A stretch of DNA of 64,000 bases from Nocardia kruczakiae NBRC 101016 (GCF_001612965.1 NZ_BDBL01000006.1:185236-249235), one strand, 5' to 3'. Positions 16,498-24,849 are shown, counted from the first letter of the stretch. The notes: generated by a model not told the origin, from the sequence alone. Numbers and translations are program-made.

Positions 16498-16516
16498 TGG
16501 TCATTAGGACTGACCA
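16498..16516. promoter_or_regulatory. Inverted repeat TGGTCA-n7-TGACCA upstream of the BadI-like gene
   Basis: TGGTCA (16498-16503) and TGACCA (16511-16516) form a perfect 6-bp inverted repeat with a 7-nt spacer, 40 bp upstream of the ATG. Read on the minus strand it begins TGGTCAGTCC, the same decamer as at 1662-1671. It is a likely operator for a dimeric regulator shared with the main operon. Confidence 0.55.
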
Positions 16517-16685
16517 TTTGCATAACAGTAGCTTTAATCGACTGCCGCATGCAAGGGGCCTGTTGTCGACGGGGCTGTACTGTGCGGTCGAGGAGGGCGT
16601 TTTCGACCGAGGATGGAGTGTCATGACAGCCGAGCTGGCCGGCCGCAGGATCGTGTTCGTGCCGGGTATGCCCGAGGCGCTGTAA

Positions 16686-17066
16686 CGCCATCGGAGACCT
16701 CGGTTACCGCGACAACGACGGTCACCACTACCTGGTCGACCGCGCGAAGGACATGATCGTGACCGGTGGCGAGAACGTGTACTCGGTCGAAGTCGAGCAC
16801 GCGTTGCAGTCCCACCCCGAGTTCGCCATGGTCGCCGTCATCGGCACGCCGGGTGTGCGATGGGGAGAAGCTGTCACCGCTTTCGTCGTCCCGGTGCCCG
16901 GGACATCCCCGATCCGGAGGCGCTGCGCGCCCACTGCCGAGAACTCATTGCGGGATACAAAGTGCCCAAGGTCATCCATATCGAACAATCGCTGCCCGTG
17001 ACACCGACCGGGAAAGTCAGGAAGACGGAGCTGCGGAAAATCGCCGATCGGCAAGGGATTAAATGA
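16686..17066 (+). pseudogene. Acyl-CoA ligase remnant (C-terminal domain, frameshifted)
   Basis: Translation from 16686 gives GDLGYRDNDGHHYLVDRAKDMIVTGGENVYSVEVEHAL (residues quoted in part: hinge motif DRAKDMIVTGGENVYS), the C-terminal part of a long-chain acyl-CoA ligase. Near base 16905 the homology passes to another frame, which continues PDPEALRAHCRELIAGYKVPK and the lysine motif LPVTPTGKVRKTELRK to a TGA at 17064-17066. A single-base change therefore splits it, and the N-terminal ~370 residues are missing. Just upstream, 16623-16685 encodes an unrelated 20-residue start ending in TAA, so the deletion joined two genes. The ATGA overlap with the next remnant shows it was once in an operon. 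Confidence 0.85.
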
Positions 17067-17115
17067 TGGACGAGAAGGTCATCTACGAAAAGCGTGGCGA
17101 AGTGGCATGGGTGAC
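17063..17115 (+). pseudogene. Crotonase gene start truncated by the IS3 element
   Basis: ATG 17063 overlaps the ligase stop and reads MMDEKVIYEKRGEVAWVT, the usual first strand of an enoyl-CoA hydratase (bEKRGxVAWVTLNRP pattern). The frame runs into the left inverted repeat of the IS element at 17116 and stops soon after. No matching crotonase remainder is found on the other side of the element. Confidence 0.75.
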
Positions 17116-17184
17116 TGACCTGCCCCACCGGTTGGGTTCCAACTCCGGTTGCTAACTGACAGCCTTACCGAAAGGCTGACCCGC

Positions 17185-17484
17185 GTGCCACGCGCCTATC
17201 CCACCGAGTTCCGAACCCGGGCAATCGCTTTGGTCCGAGCAGGCAAACCAGCCAAGCAGACAGCTGTCGAGCTGGGCATCCATCCGGTCACCTTGTCGAA
17301 ATGGTTGCGCCAGGACGACATCGACCACGGACTACGTCCCGGAAAACCGTCGGCGGAGTCGGCAGAATTGCGTGCTGCTCGACGCCGGATACGAGAACTC
17401 GAAACCGAGCTCGCGATCATCCGCCACGCCGCGAAGTTCCTCGGGGAGGACGTTTCTGGCCCAAAAGACGGTTCTACCCGGTGA
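17185..17484 (+). CDS. IS3 OrfA (HTH protein), 99 aa
   Basis: Helix-turn-helix DNA-binding protein of the element: YPTEFRTRAIALVRAGKPAK, then ELGIHPVTLSKWLRQDD, and a C-terminal heptad-like helix (ELRAARRRIRELETELAIIR) for multimerisation. GTG 17185 is the family-like start; an in-frame alternative lies at 17149. A slippery CCCAAAAG at 17460-17467 near its end would allow a -1 shift into orfB and make the OrfAB transposase. Confidence 0.88.
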   Translation: MPRAYPTEFRTRAIALVRAGKPAKQTAVELGIHPVTLSKWLRQDDIDHGLRPGKPSAESAELRAARRRIRELETELAIIRHAAKFLGEDVSGPKDGSTR

Positions 17485-18347
17485 TCGACAGCCTTGTCGC
17501 AGCTGGAGCACCGGTCGACCGATGCTGCGGCATCCTGGGAGTCGCCCGACAGAACTACTACAAGGCCAAACGGCGTCCGACCACTCCGACACAATTGCGG
17601 CGCCAATGGTTGACCGGATTGATCCGCGAGATCCATGTCGCATCACGAGGCACCTACGGTTACCGCAGAATCCACGCCGAACTGACCATGGCGATGGGCG
17701 TCAAGGTCTGCTCTCGCACGGTGTCGGTTCTCATGACCTTGGCCGGCATCCGGGGGCTGCCGGCCTCGTCGCGGGGCAAGAACCTCCGCGGTGTGGTGAC
17801 CGCCGGAGATCTGGTGAACCGCAAATTCGATCGTGGCAAACCGAACGAGTTGTGGGTTACCGACATCACGGTCCACAACACAAGGGAAGGCCGGGTCTAC
17901 TGCGCTGCGGTCCTGGACGCCTTCAGCCGCAAGATCATTGGTTGGTCCATCGATTCCCGCCAAGACTCAACACTCGTCGTCAACGCGCTGGACATGGCGA
18001 TCCGCAACCGTCGCCCGGCAGCAGGTGGCATTGTTCACGCCGATCACGGAACTCAGTTCACCTCATGGGTTTTCGGCGAGAAGATTCGATCTGCCGGACT
18101 GCTGCCGTCGTTCGGCACCGTTGGTGATGGCTTGGACAACGCGATGATGGAATCGTTCTGGTCCTCGATGCAGATCGAACTGCTCGACCGTAAGAAGTGG
18201 AAGACCCGCCTCGAACTCGCGAACGCGATCTTCGACTACATCGAGATCTTCTACAACCGGCAACGCCGCCACTCTTCCCTGGGCTATCGCACCCCGATCG
18301 AGTTCGAACTACTCTCCGAGAAGACACCCGTTCCCGCTGTCAGTTAG
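17460..18347 (+). CDS. IS3 OrfB (DDE integrase domain, made by -1 frameshift)
   Basis: Read in the -1 frame relative to orfA from the CCCAAAAG site (PKRRFYPVIDSL...). HTH_21 region HVASRGTYGYRRIHAEL, then the retroviral-type integrase core: Asp in WVTDITV, Asp in IVHADHGTQFTS and Glu in NAMMESFWSSMQIELL, so all three catalytic residues are intact. The C-terminus RQRRHSSLGYRTPIEFE is the IS3 hallmark. The frame is open upstream to 17301, but that part shadows orfA. Confidence 0.9.
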   Translation, partial: PKRRFYPVIDSLVAAGAPVDRCCGILGVARQNYYKAKRRPTTPTQLRRQWLTGLIREIHVASRGTYGYRRIHAELTMAMGVKVCSRTVSVLMTLAGIRGLPASSRGKNLRGVVTAGDLVNRKFDRGKPNELWVTDITVHNTREGRVYCAAVLDAFSRKIIGWSIDSRQDSTLVVNALDMAIRNRRPAAGGIVHADHGTQFTSWVFGEKIRSAGLLPSFGTVGDGLDNAMMESFWSSMQIELLDRKKWKTRLELANAIFDYIEIFYNRQRRHSSLGYRTPIEFELLSEKTPVPAVS

Positions 18348-18383
18348 CCACCGAGCCTGGAACCTAAAAGGTGGGGCAGGTCA

Positions 18384-18891
18384 AGGTGTCACCTCTTCGT
18401 GCAGCAGCCCCCTCGACGTCCGCGTCGCCGGGGCGTTGATACGGCTGTACGGCATGTCATTAGACCACATCGTCGAACTCACCAAGAACCGATTCCAACG
18501 CGCTGACGAGCACGACGCGTACCTGACCATCGACAAATATCCAGTTTTGTTGCCGCCCAGTCTTGCTCGGCTCATCGAACAGTTGATCGCCCAACCTGCC
18601 ACACGAGCGCTGTTACCCGCCGACGCTGAGTCGCTGTATCTGTTCCCTGGCACTCCGCCCACCCGGCCCCGCCACACGCGTTCCCTGCGTCAAATGCTTT
18701 CCGACAACGGACTGCCCAGCCTCACTGCGCGCAACACGGCGATGATGACTACGATCTCCGAACTGCCATCGGTTGTAGTCAGCGACCTGCTCGGAATCCA
18801 TCCCGGCACAGCCGAGCGGTGGGCACGCTTTGCTCAGAGCGAGTGGGCCGACTACCTCGCTGCGCACGAGTGGTCGAGTCAACGCCGTTGA
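18384..18891 (+). pseudogene. Tyrosine-recombinase-like integrase fragment
   Basis: The open frame enters from the right end of the IS3 element with PLDVRVAGALIRLYGMSLDHIVELT, resembling actinobacterial integrases (DxRxAGxLxxLYG pattern), and ends in TGA at 18891. The N-terminal half is missing. No clear R-H-R-Y catalytic set can be traced in the remaining ~165 residues (HTRSLRQMLSDNGLPS, SDLLGIHPGTAERWARF). It is probably dead, although an internal ATG at 18466 could still start a short protein. Confidence 0.6.
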
Positions 18892-19170
18892 CCGAGACCA
18901 ACACATACTACGGGACTTCCAGACCGCCGTATGCCAACTCGACCTCCGTCGATTAACCCGATTCCCGTTAGCGGCAAGCGGCCATCAAAGGTGAGTCGTG
19001 AATTCACGGCTCCGTTGCTGAAACCGCGATGCGGTGTTCCAGCCGTTCTGCTCTGCGGTAACAGGTACCCAGAGAATTGTTGATAGGCGCGGCGGCGAAC
19101 TTGCTCAACCTTGGCTAGGCCGCGATCCGGCGCCAATAGGCAGAACTTCTCGGCAGGCTTAGACCGTGTC

Positions 19171-19632
19171 TCATGTGGGTGATTTCGCGAGCTTCTTGAA
19201 GCCTGTCAGTGCGGCGCCGAGGGTGAGGAAGGCGAGGAAGTGGCTGGCCTTGCGGTCGTAGCGGATATTGAGCCGGTGGTAGCCGGTCATCCACGACATC
19301 GTGCGCTCGATCACCCACCGGTGACGGCCGAGGCGGTCGCAAGATTCGATCCCTTTGCGGGCGATACGGACGCCGATGCCGCGATCACGCACCCACTCCC
19401 GCAGATCGGCGACTGCGTAGGCTTTGTCGGTGTGCAGTTTGGCGGGTTTGCGTCGGCGTGGGCCGCGCCGCGACCGGGCTGCGGGGATCGCTTTGACCAG
19501 TGGCCGCAGCGCTTGTGCGTCGTTGGTGTTGGCGGCCGAAATACCCACCGACAGAGGGATTCCCGCACGATCGGAGAGAACGTGGATCTTCGAGCCCGAC
19601 TTGCCGCGGGCGACCGGGCTCGGCCTGGTCAT
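19171..19632 (-). CDS. IS5-family transposase OrfB, 153 aa
   Basis: Continues the DDE domain: GKSGSKIHVLSDRAGIPLSVGISAANTND, Asp in LHTDKAYAVADLREW and Glu in RWVIERTMSWMTGYHRLNIRYDR, the diagnostic IS5 C-terminal motif. Its own ATG overlaps the OrfA stop, so it can be made by frameshift or reinitiation. With intact ends the element may still be mobile. Confidence 0.9.
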   Translation of the reverse strand: MTRPSPVARGKSGSKIHVLSDRAGIPLSVGISAANTNDAQALRPLVKAIPAARSRRGPRRRKPAKLHTDKAYAVADLREWVRDRGIGVRIARKGIESCDRLGRHRWVIERTMSWMTGYHRLNIRYDRKASHFLAFLTLGAALTGFKKLAKSPT

Positions 19633-20009
19633 GGCGCCCCCTTTTTCGCTCGCACCGACGCCGCGTCGATCACTGCACGCGACCAGTCGATCAAGCCTCG
19701 ACTACCCAGTTCATCCAGCACAGCGCGGTGTAATCGCCGCCAGAGCCCAGCTTCGGTCCACACGGTGAACCGGCGGTGCGCGGTCGGGACGGTCACATCG
19801 AACGAGGGCGGCAGCATCCGCCACGCACAGCCGCTGGTCAGCACGAACACCACCGCGGTAAACACCGCCCGCTCATCGACCGGTGCGGTGCCGCCACCCT
19901 GCGGACGCGCAGTGAACTCCGGCAACAGTGGCTCGGCCAAAGCCCACAACTCGTCCGGGACAAGGCGTTTCGACAGCTCATCGACCACAAGTCGAACATC
20001 ATGCAGCAC
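19629..20009 (-). CDS. IS5-family transposase OrfA, 126 aa
   Basis: DUF4096-type N-terminal part: LVPDELWALAEPLLPEF, then AVFTAVVFVLTSGCAWRMLPPSF and FTVWTEAGLWRRLHRAVLDEL, ending with the first catalytic aspartate in AVIDAASVRAKKGAP. The run AAAAAGGGGGC just before its stop is a suitable -1 slippery sequence into OrfB. Confidence 0.9.
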   Translation of the reverse strand: MLHDVRLVVDELSKRLVPDELWALAEPLLPEFTARPQGGGTAPVDERAVFTAVVFVLTSGCAWRMLPPSFDVTVPTAHRRFTVWTEAGLWRRLHRAVLDELGSRGLIDWSRAVIDAASVRAKKGAP

Positions 20010-20059
20010 AATCAGATACGACGCAGGACAACCGAATCACCACCACGTAAGACACGGTC

Positions 20060-21146
20060 TAAGGCGTGGAATTCCTGATGCGAAGTAGTGGTCCGTCGCT
20101 GCCCGCACGAGCACCTGCGAAGCATCCTCGCCGCAGGCGTCGGGTGCGTACTGTCCACCGAATCCTTCCGTCACCGCCGCGGCCGTGTGATGGTCGATAT
20201 CGGCGGGGCTGGGCCGAGCCGTCGCTTCATGGGCGGTGAAACCGGCGAAACGATCGATATCGGGCGGTATACAGGCAATCGGATCCGCCACGACGAGACC
20301 GGGTTTCGCCGTGAGTTGAAACGGCGGGGCGAGTCGCAGCGGTTTTGCCAACTGCCGGGCGAGAACGGTTTGTGCTTCCAACAGGCGGCCGAACGGTTCG
20401 TCCCGGAGTTTGTGCGCCTGATCCGGAGACAGATCGAGTTGTGCGAGATATCGCCCGCACACCTCGGTCGCCTCGTCCGGCATCGCGGGGGAGACCGCTG
20501 TCGGAGTGCTCTGCAGGATGGCCCTCCGAAAGAGACCACGGGCGGGGTCGGCGGACAGCAGAACCAATCCGCACAGGGCGCCGGCCGACTGACCGACAAT
20601 GGTTACCTGGTCGGAGTCTCCTCCGAACCGATGAATTTCCTCACGCACCCAGTTCAGCGCGGCCAGGATGTCGAGCAATCCGAAGTTGCCCTCTCCCATG
20701 TGATCGGTGAGATCTCCCAGGTGCAGATACCCCAGGGCTCCGAGCCGGTAGTTGATCGTGACGACGACGACGTCACCGCGGGATGCGAGTCGTGCGCCGT
20801 CGTACCAGTCCTGACCGCCACAGCCGCTGGAGAACCCGCCGCCGTGCAACCACACCATCACCGGCCTGGAGTCGTCGAGCCCTGGGGTCCACACGTTGAG
20901 ATTCAGGCAGTCGGGACCTTGCGGCACACGCATCGGCCCGAGAATGGCTTCCAGACGTGAGGACGGTTGCGGACAGGCAGCACCGGGGGAGAGCGTGTCG
21001 CGCACCCCGGTCCACGGCCGCGGCGCTACCGGTGCGGCAAAGCTCAATTCGCCGACCGGTGGTGCGGCGTAGGGGATTCCGAGGAATCGGTGTACATCGT
21101 CGACACTGATGCCTCGGATCCGTCCGGAGGAGGTCTCGACGATCAT
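20060..21146 (-). pseudogene. Carboxylesterase type B, 3' end lost at IS5 insertion
   Basis: ATG 21146 overlaps the stop of the glyoxalase-like gene. Type-B esterase landmarks: FLGIPYAAPPVGELSF, CLNLNVWTPGLDDSRPVMVWLHGGGFSSG (oxyanion hole) and nucleophile Ser in VTIVGQSAGALCGLVLLS. About 362 residues remain, against ~500 for the family. The region that carries the catalytic His is absent, and the frame runs into the IS and stops at 20037. No esterase-like remainder is seen beyond the element, so sequence was deleted as well. The product is presumably inactive. Confidence 0.85.
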
Positions 21147-22030
21147 CACGCGGCCTGGCGGAAGATGACGGCGCTGCCTGCCACATCGACGAAGAAGCCA
21201 CCGGAGCAGTCGATCGTGGCAAAGCCGTTGTCTTCGATCAAATCTCGCGTATCGCCGACGTTCGGCACGGCCACTGCCTGGCCGGCAAAGAACGGCAGGA
21301 CTGGGGCAGCATGTCTCGGCAGGACGGACTGCAGTGCCGAACCGGCGATGATTTCGACCGAGCCCGCTCGAAGCTGGAATCGCCGCCGATCGCCGTCCAC
21401 GATGGGCCTGCGGCGCAGGATTGTGGCATACCGATCGACGTAGGAATCCAGTTCGCTGTCGGGTACTGCGAGCAGGATCGCGTCCAACGACTGCGCGCCG
21501 TTCGGGTGGCACAGGTAGCGGGGCTGGTGGGCATACTCCGGAGTGAGGTGCTCGGAGATGTGCATGATCCCTTCCGGCGTACGTGAACGGGCGACGTGGA
21601 CAACCCTTGCCCGGAGCAGCCGGGAGCCGTCTTCGGTGTCGACGGGGCGCTGTAGCTCGGTGATGCCGGCGCCGGACTCCAGATCGGCGTCGCGGAGGCG
21701 CTGTAGAGCCGATTCCGAGGATCCGAAGCCGAACGACACGCCGCGGAGTCCTTCGTACTTGCCGTCGATCAGGGAGAGCACGCCCCATAGGTCGGGGCAG
21801 GAGTCGTCGACGATACCGATGAGTTCGATGTACGACTCACCGAAGTAGGCGCAGCGATTGCCCGTCATGCTCGGAACCATGTCCCCGGTGTCGGAGACGG
21901 TCACCTTGTGCCGGGATTCCGGGCTCAAGAGAAAGCCGAGCCTTTCGTAAGCGTCCCAGACGGTGGCGTAGTCGCGGTTGATGACCACGGAGTGATCGAG
22001 ATAGTCGGTGTCGGAGTGGATTTCGGTCAT
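21146..22030 (-). CDS. Glyoxalase-like (VOC fold) domain protein, 294 aa
   Basis: ATG 22030 is chosen (AGGGACC upstream, MTEIHSDTDYLDHSVV); the frame extends further up without a ribosome site. The protein has two VOC-like modules with the repeated pattern of a histidine near the strand start (LDHSVV; MHISEHLTPEYAHQPRYLCHPNGAQSLD) and acidic residues. It resembles the glyoxalase-like domain family of metal-dependent lyases/isomerases/dioxygenases. It is translationally coupled (TGATG) to the broken esterase, so the pair once acted on one ester substrate. Reaction unknown. Confidence 0.72.
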   Translation of the reverse strand: MTEIHSDTDYLDHSVVINRDYATVWDAYERLGFLLSPESRHKVTVSDTGDMVPSMTGNRCAYFGESYIELIGIVDDSCPDLWGVLSLIDGKYEGLRGVSFGFGSSESALQRLRDADLESGAGITELQRPVDTEDGSRLLRARVVHVARSRTPEGIMHISEHLTPEYAHQPRYLCHPNGAQSLDAILLAVPDSELDSYVDRYATILRRRPIVDGDRRRFQLRAGSVEIIAGSALQSVLPRHAAPVLPFFAGQAVAVPNVGDTRDLIEDNGFATIDCSGGFFVDVAGSAVIFRQAA

Positions 22031-22071
22031 GATGAGGTCCCTTCGTTTCGCGCCGGACGTGGTGTCGTGGC

Positions 22072-22107
22072 CGGTGCAAACGGTGCAAACGGTGCCAACG
22101 GTGCCGC
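22072..22107. repeat. Four 9-bp direct repeats in an Lrp promoter
   Basis: CGGTGCAAA, CGGTGCAAA, CGGTGCCAA, CGGTGCCGC follow each other without gaps between the glyoxalase-like gene and the divergent Lrp gene. The 9-bp period puts successive copies on slowly rotating faces of the helix. It is a candidate multi-site operator for the Lrp octamer, or simple replication slippage. Confidence 0.6.
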
Positions 22108-22145
22108 GTGCGGCCTGCCGGTTCCATTCGCGCGGCAGTGCTTGC

Positions 22146-23159
22146 ATGAATTCGATGTCCGCTATCGTCCGGTCGGTGAATTCCGTTGAAATCGACGATC
22201 TGGACAGGAAGATCACTCATGCTCTCCAGGTGGATGGGCGGGTGTCGTTCGCGCAGGTCGCCGAAGTACTCGGAGTCTCCGATCAGACGGTGGCCCGGCG
22301 GTACAACCGGCTGCGGTCCAGCGGCGTGCTGAGAGTGGTCGGCCTACCGGATACCGCAGGAATCGGTCAGGTGCTGTGGCTACTGCGTCTGCAGTGCGTT
22401 CCCGAATCAGCGGCGCCGCTGGCCGAAAGGCTTGCTCATCGGCCGGAAACCTCCTGGGTCAATCTGACCTCGGCCGGCACCGAAATCGTCTGTTTCGCCA
22501 GGGCGGCGGGGCACCGCCGGCAGGATTCCGCCCTGCTCGCCGGCCTGCCGCGTGTGGCACAGGTGAAGGCGGTGTCGGCCCACTGCATTCTCCGCACCTT
22601 TTTCGGTGGCGCCACCGGGTGGGGCCCTCGCGCCAGCGTGCTGAGCGCGGAACAGGTCGCCCGACTGCGTCCGGACCGTGCCACCGACGCTGAAGCACAC
22701 CTCGTCCCGGACGATGTCGACAAGGCGTTGTTCGCGGTGCTGGCGGTCGACGGGCGAAGCAGCCTGCGGGTGCTGGCCGAGGCCACCGGATTGTCGACGT
22801 CTGCGGTGCAGCGTCGCCTCGAACATCTCCGCGCGGCGAAGGCGCTGTATTTCGATGTCGACATCGACACCGCGGCGTTGGGGTACCCCACCCAGGCGAT
22901 GCTGTGGCTGTCGGTTCCGCCATCCGAATTGGCAACTGTTGGAACAGAATTGGCCGGGCACTTGGAAATTGCCTTCGCGGCGGCGACCACGGGTGCGACC
23001 AACCTCGCCGCGATCGTCGGTTGCCGCGGCATCGACGATCTCTACCACTACATCGAGGCACGACTGGGGGCTATCCCGGCCGTGCGGCACATGGAAACGG
23101 CTCCGATCATTCACCAGTACAAACGCGCAGGGAATATGCTCGGGATGCCGCCGAGATGA
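22146..23159 (+). CDS. Lrp/AsnC family regulator with duplicated HTH-RAM, ~337 aa
   Basis: Two copies of the Lrp unit. HTH 1 is DDLDRKITHALQVDGRVSFAQVAEVLGVSDQTVARRY, followed by a RAM-like segment. HTH 2 is DDVDKALFAVLAVDGRSSLRVLAEATGLSTSAVQRRLEHL, followed by a second RAM-like segment. This double architecture (~330 aa) is common in actinomycetes. The start is uncertain: ATG 22146, ATG 22155 and GTG 22176 are all in frame and none has a strong ribosome site. It is divergent from the glyoxalase-esterase pair, with the 9-bp repeats between them, so it probably controls that operon. Confidence 0.85.
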   Translation: MNSMSAIVRSVNSVEIDDLDRKITHALQVDGRVSFAQVAEVLGVSDQTVARRYNRLRSSGVLRVVGLPDTAGIGQVLWLLRLQCVPESAAPLAERLAHRPETSWVNLTSAGTEIVCFARAAGHRRQDSALLAGLPRVAQVKAVSAHCILRTFFGGATGWGPRASVLSAEQVARLRPDRATDAEAHLVPDDVDKALFAVLAVDGRSSLRVLAEATGLSTSAVQRRLEHLRAAKALYFDVDIDTAALGYPTQAMLWLSVPPSELATVGTELAGHLEIAFAAATTGATNLAAIVGCRGIDDLYHYIEARLGAIPAVRHMETAPIIHQYKRAGNMLGMPPR

Positions 23160-23220
23160 TTTGGTATGCCCGGTGCCCATCGCTCGATCTGTCTCGGCGT
23201 GGCGACGCGGCCACGGGAAG

Positions 23221-23255
23221 CGGTCCCGGAACCCACGGGTTCCGGGACCGTTCTT
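23221..23255. terminator. Perfect 14-bp hairpin terminator between convergent genes
   Basis: CGGTCCCGGAACCC (23221-23234) pairs perfectly with GGGTTCCGGGACCG (23237-23250), followed by TTCTT. It lies between the Lrp stop and the convergent glycoside-hydrolase stop and can serve both strands. Confidence 0.8.
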
Positions 23256-24736
23256 CATCCGTTCGCCGATGTGTGGTTATCGGTGGCGCTGTCGATGAAC
23301 AGCGGTGTCGAGCCGACCGATACTCGCAGCGTGCCCTCCGCGAGAGTGACGGGCACCCGAGCACAGTCGGCATCGAAGGCCTCCGCCCTCGAATACGGCC
23401 AGTCCCGAACGAATTCGTAGGGTGGACGGTCCCGGCCGGCTCCGTCGCAGCGCTGCCAGACCACCAGTGCCGATGTGTTCCCTGAACGTTCGATCGCAAA
23501 CAGATACAGGTCGGGATGACCGGTGTCGTCGAGTTGCCGGACTCGGGTGGCGCCGTCGAGCAGGCGCGCCATCGCTTCGAAGGTGTTCGCGGCGGGATGC
23601 CGGGGACCGATGGTGCCGTGCGCGGTGTCGAGAAGCTGGAGCTTGCCGAACATCAGGGCGCCCGTGACTCGGCTGTCGCGGTAGAAATCCCACTCGGGGG
23701 CGATCGGGTAGTACAGGTTACGCTGAATGCCCTCGGCGAGCGCGAACATGGTGCGCATCACCAGATCCCGGCAGGCCAGCCGGTGGCGGCGCTGCTCCAG
23801 CTCGGGGGGACATCCGTTCATGAACATCTGCAGGTTCGGTGGCAATTCGTCCATTCGCTCGTACAGTTCGACCACCGGCGCGTCGGACGCGGCCACCAGA
23901 TCTTCGAACGTGTCCGGCAGTGCTTCTTGCCCGAGGAACTGCCGTTGATGGGCCGCGAGCACATCCGCCAGATACGGCAGATTCTCCGGGAACTCGGTCG
24001 GCACTGGTCCGCTGTGTTCGCTGGCGACGACCGGCTTGTCGTGGCCGTGCGCGGCCAGTTGTCCCCGGCATGCCCGCACGAGTTCCGGAACCGTGTACGG
24101 ATCGCCGTAGGGGTGGAGATCGAAGATGTCGAAATACTCTGCGCCGTCGCGCAATACCTCACCGAAGAACTGCGCCCAGGTATGTGCACCCGCCGGTCCG
24201 TCGCCGAGCATGGCCCCCGGCACCGCTGCGCCGAGCACTACCAGCGCCGCGGGATCCGCCTGCCGCACAGCGTCGTGGAAGCTTCGCAGCTGAGTCAGGT
24301 ACTCACCGGCGGTGCCCACCCAGAACAGCGGCAAACAAGGTTCGATCTCACACTGCCAGAACCGGATTCGGCCCGGCCGATGCGCGGCGAGTTCCCGGAC
24401 GAAGTTGTGATAGCGGTCTGTGTCGAGCGCCGGTGACGCGGGCAGCCAGGCGGTGGGATGTCGCGTACCCCATTGCGAACTGGAGCACACCGTCACCCAC
24501 GCCTCGTCGTCGTCCTCGAGCTGGTCGACCAGTGCGTCCACCGCGTCCCAGACGAACCGCCCCGGTTCCGGCTCCGCCTGTGACCAGTAGATGTTCACCC
24601 GCACGATGCCCGCGCCCGTCTCGCGTGCCTGGGGCACGAACCGATCCGGCGGACAGAAGAGGCCGTACGTGGTGCCCCGTGTCACGCCGAGACGAATTCC
24701 CCGCAGCGGTTCATCCGTTGATTCGGTAAAAGCCAT
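23255..24736 (-). CDS. Glycoside-hydrolase-like TIM-barrel protein, 493 aa
   Basis: ATG 24736 gives MAFTES; the frame also has TTG at 24742. The TIM-barrel glycosidase pattern is visible: IVRVNIYWSQAEPEPGRFVWD (strand 2, GH5/GH39-like), FWQCEIEPCLPLFWVG where an acid/base Glu would sit in EIEP, DIFDLHPYGDP, and VVASEHSGPVPTEFPEN with a candidate nucleophile Glu in SEHSG. A small beta domain follows. There is no signal peptide, so it acts in the cytosol. It is divergent from a TetR gene across a long palindrome, so it is probably induced by its substrate. Specificity unknown. Confidence 0.7.
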   Translation of the reverse strand: MAFTESTDEPLRGIRLGVTRGTTYGLFCPPDRFVPQARETGAGIVRVNIYWSQAEPEPGRFVWDAVDALVDQLEDDDEAWVTVCSSSQWGTRHPTAWLPASPALDTDRYHNFVRELAAHRPGRIRFWQCEIEPCLPLFWVGTAGEYLTQLRSFHDAVRQADPAALVVLGAAVPGAMLGDGPAGAHTWAQFFGEVLRDGAEYFDIFDLHPYGDPYTVPELVRACRGQLAAHGHDKPVVASEHSGPVPTEFPENLPYLADVLAAHQRQFLGQEALPDTFEDLVAASDAPVVELYERMDELPPNLQMFMNGCPPELEQRRHRLACRDLVMRTMFALAEGIQRNLYYPIAPEWDFYRDSRVTGALMFGKLQLLDTAHGTIGPRHPAANTFEAMARLLDGATRVRQLDDTGHPDLYLFAIERSGNTSALVVWQRCDGAGRDRPPYEFVRDWPYSRAEAFDADCARVPVTLAEGTLRVSVGSTPLFIDSATDNHTSANG

Positions 24737-24744
24737 GGTCAAAC

Positions 24745-24792
24745 CCTTCCGATATAAATAGAGGACTGTTTGTCCTCTATGAATCGGAAAGG
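24745..24792. promoter_or_regulatory. 48-bp nested palindrome, TetR operator candidate
   Basis: Inner arms ATAGAGGAC (24758-24766) and GTCCTCTAT (24772-24780) are perfect with a 5-nt spacer. Outer arms CCTTCCGAT (24745-24753) and ATCGGAAAGG (24783-24792) also match, with one extra base on the right. A further half site GTCCTCTAT occurs at 24825-24833, just upstream of the TetR gene. The layout fits cooperative repressor binding over both divergent promoters. Confidence 0.75.
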
Positions 24793-24849
24793 ATACGGCA
24801 TTGTCGCGTGTTAAGGTACTTAAAGTCCTCTATTGAAGGAGTGGATGCG

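Larger units (their letters stand above)
17116..18383 (+). mobile_element. IS3-family insertion sequence, 1268 bp
   Basis: Bounded by terminal inverted repeats: TGACCTGCCCCACC... (17116-17141) and its complement at 18358-18383; 22 of 26 positions match by eye. It contains orfA and orfB in the 0/-1 frames typical of the family, with an intact DDE set. No 3-5 bp target duplication is visible (left flank ends GTGAC, right flank starts AGGTG), and the left flank is a crotonase gene while the right is an integrase gene. The element therefore probably sits at a deletion or recombination junction. Confidence 0.9.
19161..20060 (-). mobile_element. IS5-family insertion sequence, ~900 bp
   Basis: Ends match as inverted repeats: GACCGTGTCTCATGTGG at the left (from 19162) and GACACGGTC at the right (to 20059), where the complement reads GACCGTGTCTTACGTGG. 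Flanking bases are TTA on the left and TAA on the right, compatible with the TA-type duplication of IS5/IS427 elements. Two overlapping minus-strand frames encode the transposase through a -1 shift. It is inserted at the 3' part of the esterase gene 20060-21146. Confidence 0.9.

Noticed and set aside
22072..22107. CRISPR-like array
   Set aside because: The units are contiguous 9-bp repeats without spacers, so this is a short tandem repeat, not a CRISPR.
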